A stretch of DNA of 64,000 nt, taken from the NCBI GenBank assembly GCA_003116995.1, contig BDSL01000037.1, positions 496,001 to 560,000 on the forward strand, given 5' to 3'. Numbering within the stretch: position 1 is the stretch's first letter; each line of letters begins with the position of its first letter. Source of the DNA: Yamagishiella unicocca. Lineage: Eukaryota > Chlorophyta > Chlorophyceae > Chlamydomonadales > Volvocaceae. The position numbers were made by a program, and so were the translations under genes. This document shows, piece by piece, positions 13,101 through 24,576 of the stretch. Below the pieces are notes generated by a model. That model had not been told where the DNA came from. It saw only the letters and a list, made by a program, of their open reading frames with translations, and searched no databases.

Positions 13101-16100
13101 CTGGGTGTGGACGTAGCGGGCGGTGCCTAGTAACAGGGCGTTGACCTCTTAGAGCGTCCAGCCCAGCTGCCTGTGGCGTATGTAGTGGGGTCCAAACCAC
13201 GCGGCCCTTCCTTTCAGGTTTCACAATCCTCCTTTCAGGCCCCCGTCTCCTAAGTCGTTTAACCGTGTCTTCTCGCCCCCTTCCCCCCCGTCAGGCTCTG
13301 ACCCTGGAGGAGGCCCGAGAGAGGCGGCAGCGACTAGCCAAGCTGCGGTCGCTGCTGTTCTACCACGAACTAAAGTCCCGGCGGCTCAAGTCGATCAAGA
13401 GCAAGGAGTACCACAGGTGCGGTTAAGGGAGGCAGCTGGCTGATGCAGGGTGAGGTGGGGCGCCTGTGATGGTGGGAGGAGTGCGGGGAGGGGAGGAGAG
13501 GCTGTAACCGTCAACCCCCTCTGCCGTACACCGACGCGACCTGCCAACTGCCAACCGCAGGCACCTATCCCGCGCCTCCAAGCGCAAGGCCACCAAGCTG
13601 GCGGCCGCGGCGGCTGACGGCGGCGGTGACGCCGGCAGCGTCGACGCGGAGCGCGCCGCCGCCATCGAGGCGGAGTTTCAGCGAGCGAAGGAGCGGCTGA
13701 CGCTGCGGCACCGCAACAGCAGCCGGTGGGCCAGAAGGGCGCTGAAGAGGGGGCAGCTTGACGTTGATCCAGGTGAGTGCGGCGGCTGCGGCTGCGGCCT
13801 CGGCCTATTTGGGAGCGGCCTAATTGGGAACCAGGCGGCCTAGTTGGGAAAGAGGCGGGGATGGAGACGCAGCTAGGAAGCTGAGCACTACCCTTTTGAC
13901 TGGTTGCAAGGGATGTGGCGTGAGGGTTTCGGAGCAGGGAAGACTTTGGCGGGTGCGGTGTAGGAGGTTGCACCGGATGCCACCAGCGCGTAACTCAATC
14001 CGGTTTAGCCGATCCGTCCTGCCCTGCCGCACCCATGTGTTTTGCCTGACCCCTCCTGACCCCTCTCCTTCCCCGGCCTCCCCCTTCCTCCCGGCCTTTC
14101 CCCCAGGCACCAAGGCCGCCCTTGCGGAGCAGCTGCAGCTGGGCCAGCAGCTCAAGCGCAAGATCGAGGGACGCAAGGGGAGCGGCAGCGACGACGACAG
14201 CGACGGCAGCGACGCGAGCACTTCGGCTTCGGACTCTGATGGCGAGGAGGCCCCCCCTGGAGGCACCAGGGCGGCCGCCAAGGTTGGAGGCCGGGCGCGC
14301 AGCGCCGCACTGGATCTCCTTGCGGGTGAGGAGGAGGAGGGGGAGGAGCGGGGGGAGGGAGAGGAGGAGGCGGGGGGAGTCTGTAGTCATGGATGGCATG
14401 CCTCCTTTCATTGACATGCCACCTGGCTCATGTCTTACGGAGGCATGGCATGGGTTGTGCACTGCTACGCCTCGCTTAATATCAAATACCGCGTAACCAT
14501 TACTGCACCGCCAGTTGCGCACACACACGCTTTTACACATACGCTCATACATACACACGCAGATAGCGCTCAAAAGCACCTCGCGGCGCACCCAGGTCGC
14601 CGCTACGGTTTCGCACGGGCGCCAAAGTAGACCCCACACTGCCAGGCAGCCACAACCACCAGCGCCGGGCCGCCTGACGTCCACCAGGGGCGGCCCGGCC
14701 GAGTGGCCTGCCGGCGGACACATACACACACGCGCACACACACACATACCCGACATGAGCATGGCACCTCAGTGGGTCTTCGTTGATCAGCCCAACACAG
14801 CAAACGCAGCGCAACGCAATGCAGGGCAATAGGGCCGAACACAGTTTGACATCCCGAAGGGACCACTTTTTCGGACACTGCAGTGGCCCCTTTCAGTGAC
14901 CCCTTGAGCTGCGTTCCTCGGGAATATGGCGTCGTTGATCCCGCGCGTCCCTTCTCGTCATATCCGCGTGCACCCCGACCCCTTCGGATCCCTGGCCCCC
15001 TCCCCCTCCCCCTTTTTTCGGGCATCCTCGGGTCTTCCTCGGATACTCCCCCTGGGCATCTCACTCTTTGCCTCGGTCTCACCGGCCTCACCCCACGGTC
15101 TCACCGGCCTCACCCCACGGTCTCACCGGCCTCACCCCACGCAGGCGGCGGCCCTCTAGCCCTGGATGCCGAGGGCGGCCCCAAGAAGGGCCTTCTCGGG
15201 CTGCCCTTCATGAAGCGAGCGATGGAGCGGCGGCGCCTGGAGGCGCAGCAGGGGGCAGAGCAGCTGCTGCGGGAGCTGGACGAGCAGCAGCAGCAGGAGG
15301 AGGAGGAAGGGCGTGGTGGCGACGATGATGCTGGCGGGGAGGGGTTGATGGGCGCAGCGGCTGCAGCGGGTGGTACCGGCGGCATCATCGAAGCGCTCGT
15401 GGGCTACAGCGTTCCGGCGGTGGCGGCTAGCGGCGGCACGGCGGGGCGGCGTAGGTTTGGTGGCGGCGGCGGCGCCGCTGGCGCCGCCGCCGCCGCGGCT
15501 GACGGCGCCGATGCCGACGGTGACGCTGCCGGCGGATCGGACCTGGACTCCGATGACGCCGAGGACGCTGAGGCGAAGGCCCAGCGGCTCGGGAGGAAGA
15601 CTCGGGGGGCCGCGGCGGCGGCTGCCGCCGCGGCGAAGCAGCAGGCGACAGCAGGTCACGGGAAGAAGGGCCGGAAGGGCAAGGTGGCGGCGCCGCCGCC
15701 GACGGCGGCGGACCAAGATGATCTGGACGCTGCCCTCGCCGCCGGCGCTGCGGGCCGAGGGCTCTTGGTGACCAGCGCCGACGCGGGGATGGACCTTGCG
15801 GTCGACGGCGCGGCGTGTACGACGGGTACGGCTGACGTCAACGCGGAGCGGCGGGGGAGCGGCAGCGCCGCCAGCACCCGCGGCGGTGTGCTGGCGGAGG
15901 CGGAGTCGCAGCGGGTCTCGTTGGCTGCTGGCGGGGGCCGCGCGGCGCTGTTCGCCGCGGGTGGCGGCAAGGCCGCTTCTGGTGCGGTTGCCGTACAGGC
16001 CAAGTATGTGGCGGCCAAGGCGTTTGACGGGCCACGGCCTGGGTATGCCTTCAAGCGGGGCCCCCAGGGGCTCGGGTACTACCTGGACGGGAAGGCTGCG

Positions 16101-17606
16101 AAGGCGTCGGCTGCGGGGCAAGGCGGGAAGGGCCAGGGTGGCGGTGCATCAGCAGCGGCTGCTTCTGCTGCGGGCGTCGTAGTTGCTGGGCAGGCGAAGC
16201 AGCAGCCGACTCAAGGACAGGGACCGAGCAAAACGGGGAAGGCGGGTAAGCCGGCGGCAGCGGCAGCGGCGGCCGAGCCCGACAATGCTGACGGGGCGGC
16301 CGCTGTCAACGGCCTCGGTGCTGAGGGCAGCGACGACGACGATGCCCCGCTGATGCAACCCGCCCAGAAGGACCTCATCCGTCAGGTGAGTCTTCGAACC
16401 GGGTTACCTGGCCTAGCTGTACGGCGCGGTATGCCGGCATGCAGGGGCGCAGAGCGCGCCATCGTGCAGCTGCGATCGTCCTACTACTTATCATCATCAC
16501 CATGCGCGGTCATGACATGATGCAATAAAAACATACATGACTTAAGCTCCTGTTGCTAAGCTCCTGTTAGTGGTGCTGGAATGAAGTGTTAGGTTCTGGC
16601 AGCCTCATAATGGTACGACTTCTCGCACCCGCGTCATCTGCTGCCGCCCCCTGTTGATGTCTGGGCGCAGGCCTTTGCCGGTGATGACGTTGAGGCGGAG
16701 TTCGCGGCGGAGAAGGCGGCGGCGGTGGCTTCGGAGCTGCCCGCTGTGGACGAGCCATCTGCGCTGCCGGGCTGGGGCGCCTGGGCGGGGCAGCAGCGCA
16801 ATCCAAAGTGGATGCAGGTGGCGAAGGACAAGGCGGCAAAGTAAGGCCGGCGGGCCGGGGGGGGGGGGGAGATAGGGAGCTGTTTAGGGTTTACGAGGTT
16901 CCGTACGTGGCACGGGCAGAGGAGGGGGCGGAAGCGGCGGCGGCCAGTTCGGAGGCTGTCGGTGGGCCGTTGGGTGTTGATGACACAATCGACCCAAAAC
17001 GTCTACTCAAAGGCACGATGTGCAATGCAGACTCCAATTCAGCCTTGTCTGAACCCAACCACCGCCAGCTCGACCGAACGCCAGCCCCACCGCCGCTCGC
17101 CTCCCCTGCCAGCCGTCTCCTTTCCTCCCCCGTCTGAATACATGCGATGTACTCGACCCATAGCCACGCTATTCCCCTCCCCCTTTCCAACCCTAGGGCC
17201 CCATCCACCATCCCGCCCCCCGCCACCCCCCTTCCACAGGCAGCGCGCTAGCGCGGCAGCGGGCCGCAAGGACGCGCAGCACAAGTATGTTGTCATCAGC
17301 GAGAAGTGGGACAAGAAGGCGGCCAAATACACCACGCCCGCCGCGCCCTTCCCCTTCACCAGCCAGGAGGCGTACGAGCGGTCGCTGCGGCAGCCGCTGG
17401 GTCGCGAGTACAACCCTGACGTGGCCTTCCGCGACCTCACCCGCCCGGCGGTGATCAAGCAGGCGGGTGTGGCCATCGCTCCTCTGCGCTACTCGGAGCC
17501 TGCTGCCAAGGAGCTGCGGAAGCATGGCAAGAAGGCGGAGGCCTCCAGGGAGGCTCGGCGTGTGGTGACGGTGGCTGGGGGCATGACGCGGCTGGGGAAG
17601 AAGTGA
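10133..17606 (+). CDS. UTP14: UTP14, U3 snoRNA-associated SSU processome protein, 11 exons, 1175 aa
   Basis: Exons 10133-10348, 10648-11012, 11131-11273, 11771-12042, 12703-12903, 13295-13416, 13561-13772, 14107-14325, 15145-16385, 16671-16840 and 17240-17606 join in frame (3528 nt). Family landmarks in order: YEYELPSDFEDEEIDDELAF followed by an Asp/Glu run; RAMLREVLDAAG; a linker with SIADLLRGL; the basic SRRLKSIKSKEYHR block; RLTLRHRNSSRWARRAL; GLLGLPFMKRAMERRR; AFAGDDVEAEF with PGWGAWAG; and the C-terminal block VVISEKWDKKAAKYTTPAAP with FPFTSQEAYERSLRQPLGREY. UTP14 acts in the nucleolus in 18S rRNA maturation and activates the helicase Dhr1. It is longer than yeast (899 aa) or human (771 aa) UTP14 because of the acidic run and the Ala/Gly-rich 1241-nt ninth exon. 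Confidence 0.93.
11370..11554 (+). repeat. 185-bp intronic repeat, copy 1 (UTP14 intron 3)
   Basis: Near-identical to 12242-12426 in the next intron; three differences seen by eye. No coding role is evident. Confidence 0.9.
12242..12426 (+). repeat. 185-bp intronic repeat, copy 2 (UTP14 intron 4)
   Basis: Direct-orientation partner of 11370-11554. Confidence 0.9.
12484..12555 (+). repeat. 23-bp tandem repeat, 3 copies
   Basis: Pyrimidine-rich unit TACCCCCGCTTTCAACCACC plus ACC, in UTP14 intron 4. CAACC/CAACG pentamers follow at 12627-12667. Confidence 0.9.
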
Positions 17607-18748
17607 GGGCGAGGGGGGAAGCTGAGCAGCAAGTGGAGCGGCGCACGCTGCCGAGCGGGCTGGTGATTTCCCTTTCCAAAGAGGGGAGGGGGAGGAGGAG
17701 GGGGAAGGGAGGAGGAGGGGGAAGGGAGGAGGAGGAGGAGAGGGGGCTTGAAAGGGCGTGGCGCAGCGATGCGCTGACATGGAGGAGGAGGATGAGGAGG
17801 AGGTCCAGGAGTCGTTGTTTTTGGATCTCGTGTGGGGCTGGCGCTGGTGCTTGGATGGATGGATGGTTGGGCAAAGGCTCGGCGTCGTGAACTGAGGGAG
17901 TGGTGGAGGACTGTGTATTCTATCGGGGCTGCACTGAGAGTACTGTTATGCGTACATATCTTGCCAAACATACCGGTATTGAACTACCGATGAATGGGTA
18001 TGCCGCCGTATGCGTACGGCGGCTGAACTGAAGTGTGTGGATTTTAAATGACCGGGCTCAAGCGTGGTTTGCGAAGGATCCACCAGCTCGGGAAGGATCC
18101 ACCAGCTCGGGAAGGATCCACCAGCTCGGGGTGCGCTGAGAACGCCGGCTCCCGCAAATACTTTGCTCAAGGCTGATGCGGCGGCGTAGTTTGGCCGGCA
18201 AACCGATGGTAATGTGCCAACTTGGGACGCTTTATTTTGAAGCCCCCGGTGACAGGCTGTACATTGTAAGAAGCTGCCTGCTGATGCCGTTCTCCAAGCG
18301 CCCGGCTGAAGCCAATTACTAGCCCACTGCATTTGACTTCTGAGCGGGGAGATTCGTAATGATAGGTTGATTAATTGATTACAAGCTCGTAAGGCCCAGA
18401 CGAGCCAAGGCATGGACCGCAAACAAAAGCAAAGAATAGAAAACGTTTACGGAAACATGCCCCAGTAATGCAGCAATAATGTCCTGATACTCATAATCGC
18501 TGTGCCTGGTAATCAATAGGGAGGGTTGCGATTGTTGTACGAGTGCCGTAGCGTTAGTTGGGCAAGCGTCAAAATGGCGTCACTTCCTTGCGCCCCCATA
18601 AAACTTGGTCGCCTCCAGGGACATCTCTCAATCGCTATTGCGGCTAAGGAATTTGCAGGCTCTGGAAGGAACGCTGGATTTTCAGGCATCTTGAACGCCA
18701 ACTTAAAGTTGAAGTCAGCATTCTCATTTAGGCACACACATTGGACCT
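17607..18748. other. UTP14 3' UTR and intergenic region
   Basis: It contains a GGGGGAGGAGG-type purine tract (17690-17810), a 19-bp tandem repeat in three perfect copies (18073-18129, GAAGGATCCACCAGCTCGG) and a candidate TGTAA signal at 18265-18269. An ATG at 18574 opens a 96-codon frame to 18861, but it has no usable splice donor and overlaps the next gene's start in another frame. It may be an upstream ORF or lie outside the transcript. Confidence 0.5.
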
Positions 18749-21700
18749 ATGGCTTTCACTTGCCCGACCTCAGCCGCGGCACCGCGCTTGGCTGGTTCAG
18801 GGAGAGGAACCCCGCGAGGCTTCGTGCTTTCGACGTTTGGAGAGCGCGGCCCCTGCTTTAGCGCAAGGTAGCGATCACTTCATGTAATGTTTCATATAAT
18901 AGGATGGGGCCCATAGGCTTCCACCTGCGCACGGCTTCCAACTGGGGCTTCCCGCGCGACATGTGGGCAGTGCCCGCATTTGCTTGCCTTCCGACACAGT
19001 AATAAACCCTTCACACGTTGTATCACTCCTTACTTTTATAGGACCATTGTCTCGCAGGTCGGCACACGTCACCTCGCACAATGCCGGAGTAGCGGGACAA
19101 CAATGGCTCGCTTCCAACAGCGCACATAGGCAATGCTTTCCTCCACTAAGAGCCCTAGATGAGGAAAATTCGGGTGCCAACAACAGCCCTGGCGACGAGG
19201 ACGATGAACTGGACCGGCTGCTGGGTCTCGGGCGCTACCGCAACACCAGCGATGGATTTCTGAGCAACAGAAGCGTCAGCAGCAACGGCAGTGGTAGGGC
19301 AGGAGTTGACGCCGATGCGAGCAACAGCAGTGCCGTCGAGAACTCGGAGGTACAAGACACGCTCGCTGATGTACTCCAGGTGGGTGCAACTTGGCCCGCC
19401 CCCGCCCCGCTACAACATTGCTGTCCGCACTCCTGGCCGCCCAGATGCAAGTGCACCACCCCCGGTCGATTCTCGGCGCACACATATGCGCTACTCGGCG
19501 AATCCCCTGACTGCGTCAGACACCCTGCCGGGTATTTACTCCGTGCCAGCACGTGCCAGCCTCATTGCTAACGTGGCACACTTGGCTGCCCGCCTGCCGT
19601 ACAGATGGAGGTACGGCGCGTGCGCGTTAAGGAGGAGCTTATGGAAGACCTGGAGGACCGGAAGGCGCAAATGAGGGCCATCGGGGAGGAGGTGCGCTCC
19701 AGGGGAGGGGGAGTGAGAAAACCCGAGAAATGAATTCCGAGGAGACAACGGGGCCGGGAGGGGAAGCCGCTGCCTGAGATTGTGAAGTGGGGGCTTCCTC
19801 GACCAGCTGGGGTTTCGGTGCTGGGGTTTCGCAGCTTTCTTTTTATGCATCGCCGTGTTTTTCCATCCGAGATTCCGCCACCCAAGGCGGCCAGCGAGCT
19901 CCTCCCGCTCACTCTCCTTCCCCCTCTTCTCGCCACGGGTTGCCTTTCGACCCTCGCCCCCCTTGGCCCCCCGCAGATGAAGGCCTCCCTCGCCCGAGAG
20001 TACGAACTAGACCGCATGCGTACGGAGATGGGCGCCAACTACGCCATGGTGGGTCGGTGTGTGGGTGGGTCGGTGGGTGGGTCGGTGGGTCGGTGTGTTG
20101 GTGGGTGGATGTGCCCTGCCGGGTATCGGGATCGGTATCGGTGTCGGCACCCAGCCAGGATACAGAGTCCCCTCCCCCCCACACACACGGGATGACTGCT
20201 TCGTCGCAGATCACAACTACTCCCCCTAACGTTATCATAACCGAACGAAACCGCTACACTGACGGGTGCTTCCCAACCGCCACCGATGCACATGCATGCG
20301 TCCCAGCCATCGTAACCATCGTGTCGTCGAACCACCCATCTCCCCTTCCATGAGTCGGACTCTCTGCTCCGAAACCTTACATGAGTCGGAATCCCCTGCT
20401 CCGAAACCCCAAACACCCCCTACCCCCCTACCCCTACCCCCCGAAGTCGGAGGCGCTCCAGGCTCTGGACGATGTGGATGCAGAGGTGCAGCGGATCAAG
20501 CAGCAGCTGCAGGTGGGTGCGGTGCAGGAGGGAGATGGTGGGGTTGGGAGGTGGAGGAGACGGGGAGGAGACGGGGAGGAGACGGGGAGGTAGAGGACGG
20601 CCGCCCTCGCTGGCCCGGCTCATCGCCCTGCAAGGGACTCTCTCTCCTGTCCCCCTGCCCCCACCCTCCTTCCTTTGTGGCCGGCCACCCTAGTCCAGCA
20701 GCATGCGCGCGCGTCCTGGTGTCCGAAGGCTATGCACGCACGTCCACTTCCCATGTCGAGTTACCGGTTCTTTTATATAACCCCCCGCCCAAGTGCTCTA
20801 GCACGCGCCCACAACTTGGTTTCCGAAGACAATGCGCCAACTACCCTATCCTTGTCGCGTAAGCGGTCCTTATGCCACCCCCCGCCCCTCCATTTCCCGG
20901 AAGGCGGACAAAGCCGACTTGGCCGCATGGGAGGCTCAGGCAGCTGAGGATCGCTCCCGTGGTCTGTTCTTCAAGAGCCTCTATTCCGTGGAGAAGGAGA
21001 AGCGGCAGCCGGTGGGCAAATCCATCCCGGGATACTGGAGGGTGAGCGGGGCCGGCTGGAGCGAAAAACCCTAGCCCGAAGACCACGGTCCGTGGGGGGG
21101 TGGGAGGGGGGGTGGGGGTGGGGATGTGCGTGTATGTATGGGTGTGGGGTGTATGTGGGTGGTGGGGGTGGAGGTGAGAGGGATAAAATTAACATTCTCC
21201 CAAGTGAGGCTCCACCCGCACCCGGTAAGACTCTGTCTCCCACCACTACGCCCGTTGCCGGTCTGGATGGACCCCGCAGCCGCCACCGCCACCCTGCTGC
21301 TCCGGCCCAATCCCGACCCAACCCAGCCCGATCCACCTGCTCCGACCCAGCCCAACCCGACGCGCATTCGCCCCCTGCAGAAGAAGCGCGCAGCTGACGC
21401 GGCCGCGGCGGCGGCTACCGCAGCCGCTGACGCCACATCGTCATCGGCGGCGTGGGACCCGGAGGCGGCCGCGGCGGCGGCCGAGCGGCCCCTGTCCGCC
21501 GCCAGCCGCCAGGTGCGGTCGCCGCTGCGGCTCTACCTCTTCTCTTACCTCTCGGCCTTCCTGGCGCTGATGGTGGTCAGCGGTGAGGCGGCGCGGGAAG
21601 AGGCGGGGCTCGGGGGGAGGTGGTAGCGGTTGGCACCGTTGAAGAGGGTTGACGGTTGGTTGAATTTGCAGCGCCGGTGCCCCTCCCGACGCCGCCGGCT

Positions 21701-22669
21701 GCTCCTTATTCGTTCACCCTGCTGCCTGCTGTCCCGCGGTGCGTTGTCGTCGTTGTCGTCGTCGTTGTCGTTGTTGTCGTTATGCCGTTGTCGCCGTCGT
21801 TGTTGTCGTTGTCGTCATCGTTGTTGTCGTTATACCGTTGTCGTCGTCGTCGTTGTCGTTGTTGTCGTTATGCCGTTGTCGTCGTCGTTGTTGTCGTTGT
21901 CGCCGTCATAGTCCTAGTCGTAGTCGTCTTGACGACCCTCCTCAAACAAGTACCATGACCACTGACTCCTCTTAATCCCCTTACCCCCGTGCGCAACCTC
22001 GTCGTGTTGCCCCGTCTGCTCCGCTAACTGCAACCCCGTCGTGTTGCCCCGTCTGCTCCACCGTCTGTTCCGCTGGCTGGCAGACGTGGCCGCGGACGTC
22101 CCGCCTCACGCGGCTCAGGATGCCCTCTATGGGGTGCTGTCCACGGCGCTGGGCTTCGTGGCGATCCATGAGCGGCAGGCCATGGGCCAGGCGCAGGTGG
22201 GGGAAGCGTGCGTGTGTGTACGTGTGTGTATGTGTGCGTATGTGTGTGCCTGTATGTGTGTGCATGCGTGTGCGTGCGTGTGTGTGTGTATGTGTGTTTG
22301 TGTTTTGCATCATCTGACCGGGCCTGACGTTGGCCTGAAAGTCGGCGCCGAGGTGGCAGGTGGCAGATGTTTGGGAAGGGAGGGTGGGCAAGAGATGGTG
22401 CCTGGCGCGTGAGGGGACTTGTCAAGGGAGGCATTACCGGCTGGGAGGCATTACCGGCTGGGAGGCATTACCGGCTGGGAGGATCGCGGAGGGTGGCTGC
22501 GGGACGTCCGGGCGCAACACAACTGCCATCGCTTCAACCACCCACCAGCCAACCATATTACCAGCCAACCGCACCCCAACCGCTGCAGGACGCCATGCTG
22601 GACGGTATCCGGCGCACTGCTGGGGGCGGTCGGCAGCGCGATGTAGAGCAGCGGCGCGGGCAGCTGTGA
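18749..22669 (+). CDS. Uncharacterised plastid-targeted coiled-coil membrane protein, 9 exons, 399 aa
   Basis: Exons 18749-18867, 19058-19379, 19605-19691, 19977-20048, 20447-20512, 20904-21041, 21381-21582, 22084-22196 and 22589-22669 join in frame (1200 nt). The N-terminus (MAFTCPTSAAAPRLAGSGRG...) is a typical Ser/Ala/Arg chloroplast transit peptide. An acidic stretch with DEDDELDRLLGLGRYR follows. Residues about 145-225 are charged and helical, and LFFKSLYSVEKEKRQPVGK precedes an Ala-rich linker. Two C-terminal hydrophobic segments (about 317-334 and 347-363) suggest a membrane anchor. I do not recognise the family, so no function is proposed. The second exon could also begin about 55-90 nt further downstream at other in-phase AG sites, shortening only the transit region. 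Confidence 0.65.
20045..20115 (+). repeat. GGTCGGTGGGT-type tandem repeat
   Basis: G/T-rich repeat immediately after a splice donor, in the intron following 20048. Confidence 0.85.
21738..21915 (+). repeat. (GTCGTT/GTCGTC)n microsatellite
   Basis: Intronic tract between 21582 and 22084, with the sub-unit GTCGTTATGCCGTTGTCGTC repeating. It produces poly-Val and Arg/Cys-rich reading frames that are not genes. Confidence 0.9.
22200..22303 (+). repeat. (TG)n-rich microsatellite
   Basis: Interrupted TG/TGCG tract in the last intron of the plastid membrane protein gene. Confidence 0.9.
22426..22481 (+). repeat. 17-bp tandem repeat, 3 copies
   Basis: GGGAGGCATTACCGGCT repeated in the same intron. 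Confidence 0.9.
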
Positions 22670-24340
22670 GGACGTCGTGGAGTCACAGCGGCTGTGTAGT
22701 TGCGGCTGCAGGCGGGGGCCGTCCACCCCCCCTGCGTGCTGGGGTGACTGCGCCGCCGACGTCCACGCCGCTGCTGCGGAGGCGCCCACTCTGCCCACCA
22801 TCGGGTGCAGCATCGGGACCGTTGGCACTATTGGCACTAGGACGATATCAGAGGCATCCGTAGGAGGCGGAACAGGGAGACGGAGGGGGAGGAGGAGAGG
22901 GAGGAGGAGGAGGCGGAACAGGGGGACGGAGGGGGAGGAGGAGGAGGGGGCCGCAGCGGCGCGCAAGCACCAGGGGGGTTGTATAAAAACCGTTTTAAAA
23001 AGCACCCGGGGGGGGCCGAGAGGGCGACTCGCGGTGGCGCAGGTCGGGAGGCGTGGGAAGGACCCTCATCCAAACTGCGCGCTCTCCGGTGGGACTGGAG
23101 GAGGGGGATGGAGGAGTGTTTTAGGGTTTCGGAGGATTGTCCACCGAACCATCTTGCTGCCGATTGAAGTCATGAAGCCCTAGCCCGCATTCAGGATGGC
23201 ACCCTGTGGCGGGCACCCTATGGCTCGAGGAACAACTCACTGGAGCGGCCGCTGCTCCTTAAGCCGCCGGCTGTGTTCACTGGGCTCGGGGGCTGGCACA
23301 CGTTGACGTGGTGCGCGACTTGACGTGTACCTGTAGCTGACCGAGGCAGGGAGGCCCTGCCACGTGCCGACCCACGGGTCGGTCGGCGCGCACATGCCGA
23401 CTGCTCATATCGGTACTGCTGGGGACCGAGCTGCACGCCGCGCGTGCGACCGATCGGGGGTCGCACCATACTGCGACGAAGGTGGTGGTGATGATGGCGC
23501 CCCGGCGTTCTGATACTACTTGGTGATGGTGGTTGTATGTTCCATGGCGGTTGTGATGCTGGGAGGTGATATTGAACCCCAGCCGTGGTGAACCCGAAGC
23601 CTTCACATTCATAGGGGCATAAGGCCTGCCTGAACAACGCACAGCATTCTGTTGTACAATGTCACATTGGAAAACGGCCGGTTACTTACTACACCGGTAC
23701 TGCCAGGTGGCGAAGATTATTAGTTAGATCAGCGCCTACCGGCACAAAAAGGATGTGTCGGGTCAGCCCCCTGCGCGCACATATCGGCGCATGTGCATTC
23801 GCCGTTTCGGGATCCGTCCGGTACATTCGCCGTTTCGGGATCCGGTATGTTTCTGTACGACTGTATGCGTGCAGGTGTACGTTTCGCCCCCCATGGATGG
23901 GCGCAGGTATGTTGCGCGGTAAGTAAGTATAAGAGGTCGGGACCGCAGCAGCTGGTCAGGCTTGTTGCTGTGGTGCAAGAGGGCTGTGGTTTTCGAGGAA
24001 GGACCGAGGCGGCTGCCGGGAGGCCGTACAGTACGTAGGGAGTACCCGTACTCCACATGTGCCCGTATGATGTATGTAACACTATACAGTGACATCGTGT
24101 AAATTGGGGCTTGCGTCCTTCGACGCAAGAATGATTCACGGGCACGACATCCCGTCCGGGCTGGCGACTAACGGCGATCGGACTGTACCAAGCTATCAAA
24201 GGCGATCAGACGGCGATCAACCTCGTACGTGCCCGTTTGCAGCCGCACGCACGCGCGCATGGGTAGGTTCAGCAGCTTGGTTGGGACGAGAGCGAGGCGT
24301 CCGGTTGCCGCCATGGTCGCCTGCGCAGCGGACGAGGGAG
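22670..24340. other. Intergenic region, no supported gene
   Basis: It begins with the 3' flank of the plastid protein gene, followed by a purine-rich GGAGGAGG tract with an internal repeat (22862-22952). Open frames on both strands lack splice partners or known domains. It marks the left edge of the repeat-rich middle block. Confidence 0.5.
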
Positions 24341-24501
24341 GATACCGGTGATACCTTGCCTCTGATACCGGTGATACCTTGCCTCTGATACCGGTGATAC
24401 CTTGCCTCTGATACCGGTGATACCTTGCCTCTGATACCGGTGATACCTTGCCTCTGATACCGGTGATACCTTGCCTCTGATACCGGTGATACCTTGCCTC
24501 T
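24341..24501 (+). repeat. 23-bp tandem repeat, exactly 7 copies
   Basis: Unit GATACCGGTGATACCTTGCC plus TCT, repeated head to tail without spacers. The unit contains GATACCGGT/GATACC sub-repeats. Confidence 0.95.
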
Positions 24502-24576
24502 GATGCCTCCTATGGTGATCTACCAGGGCAAAAGACCACCCGCTGGCTTCCACCTGCAGACACGCGTGCAGCCTTG

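Noticed and set aside
18574..18861. ORF with a good ATG context before the plastid protein gene
   Set aside because: No in-frame donor. The overlapping frame from 18749 has a transit peptide and a good donor that fits the next exon.
21672..21738. Possible extra exon of the plastid membrane protein gene
   Set aside because: It has an acceptor and donor but would end in phase 2, while the next exon needs phase 1. Skipping it restores the frame.
21738..21960. Open frames rich in Val or Arg/Cys
   Set aside because: They are translations of the GTC/GTT microsatellite inside an intron.
24341..24501. Seven regular repeats, CRISPR-like at first glance
   Set aside because: Units are head to tail with no unique spacers, in a eukaryotic genome. 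It is a tandem repeat.
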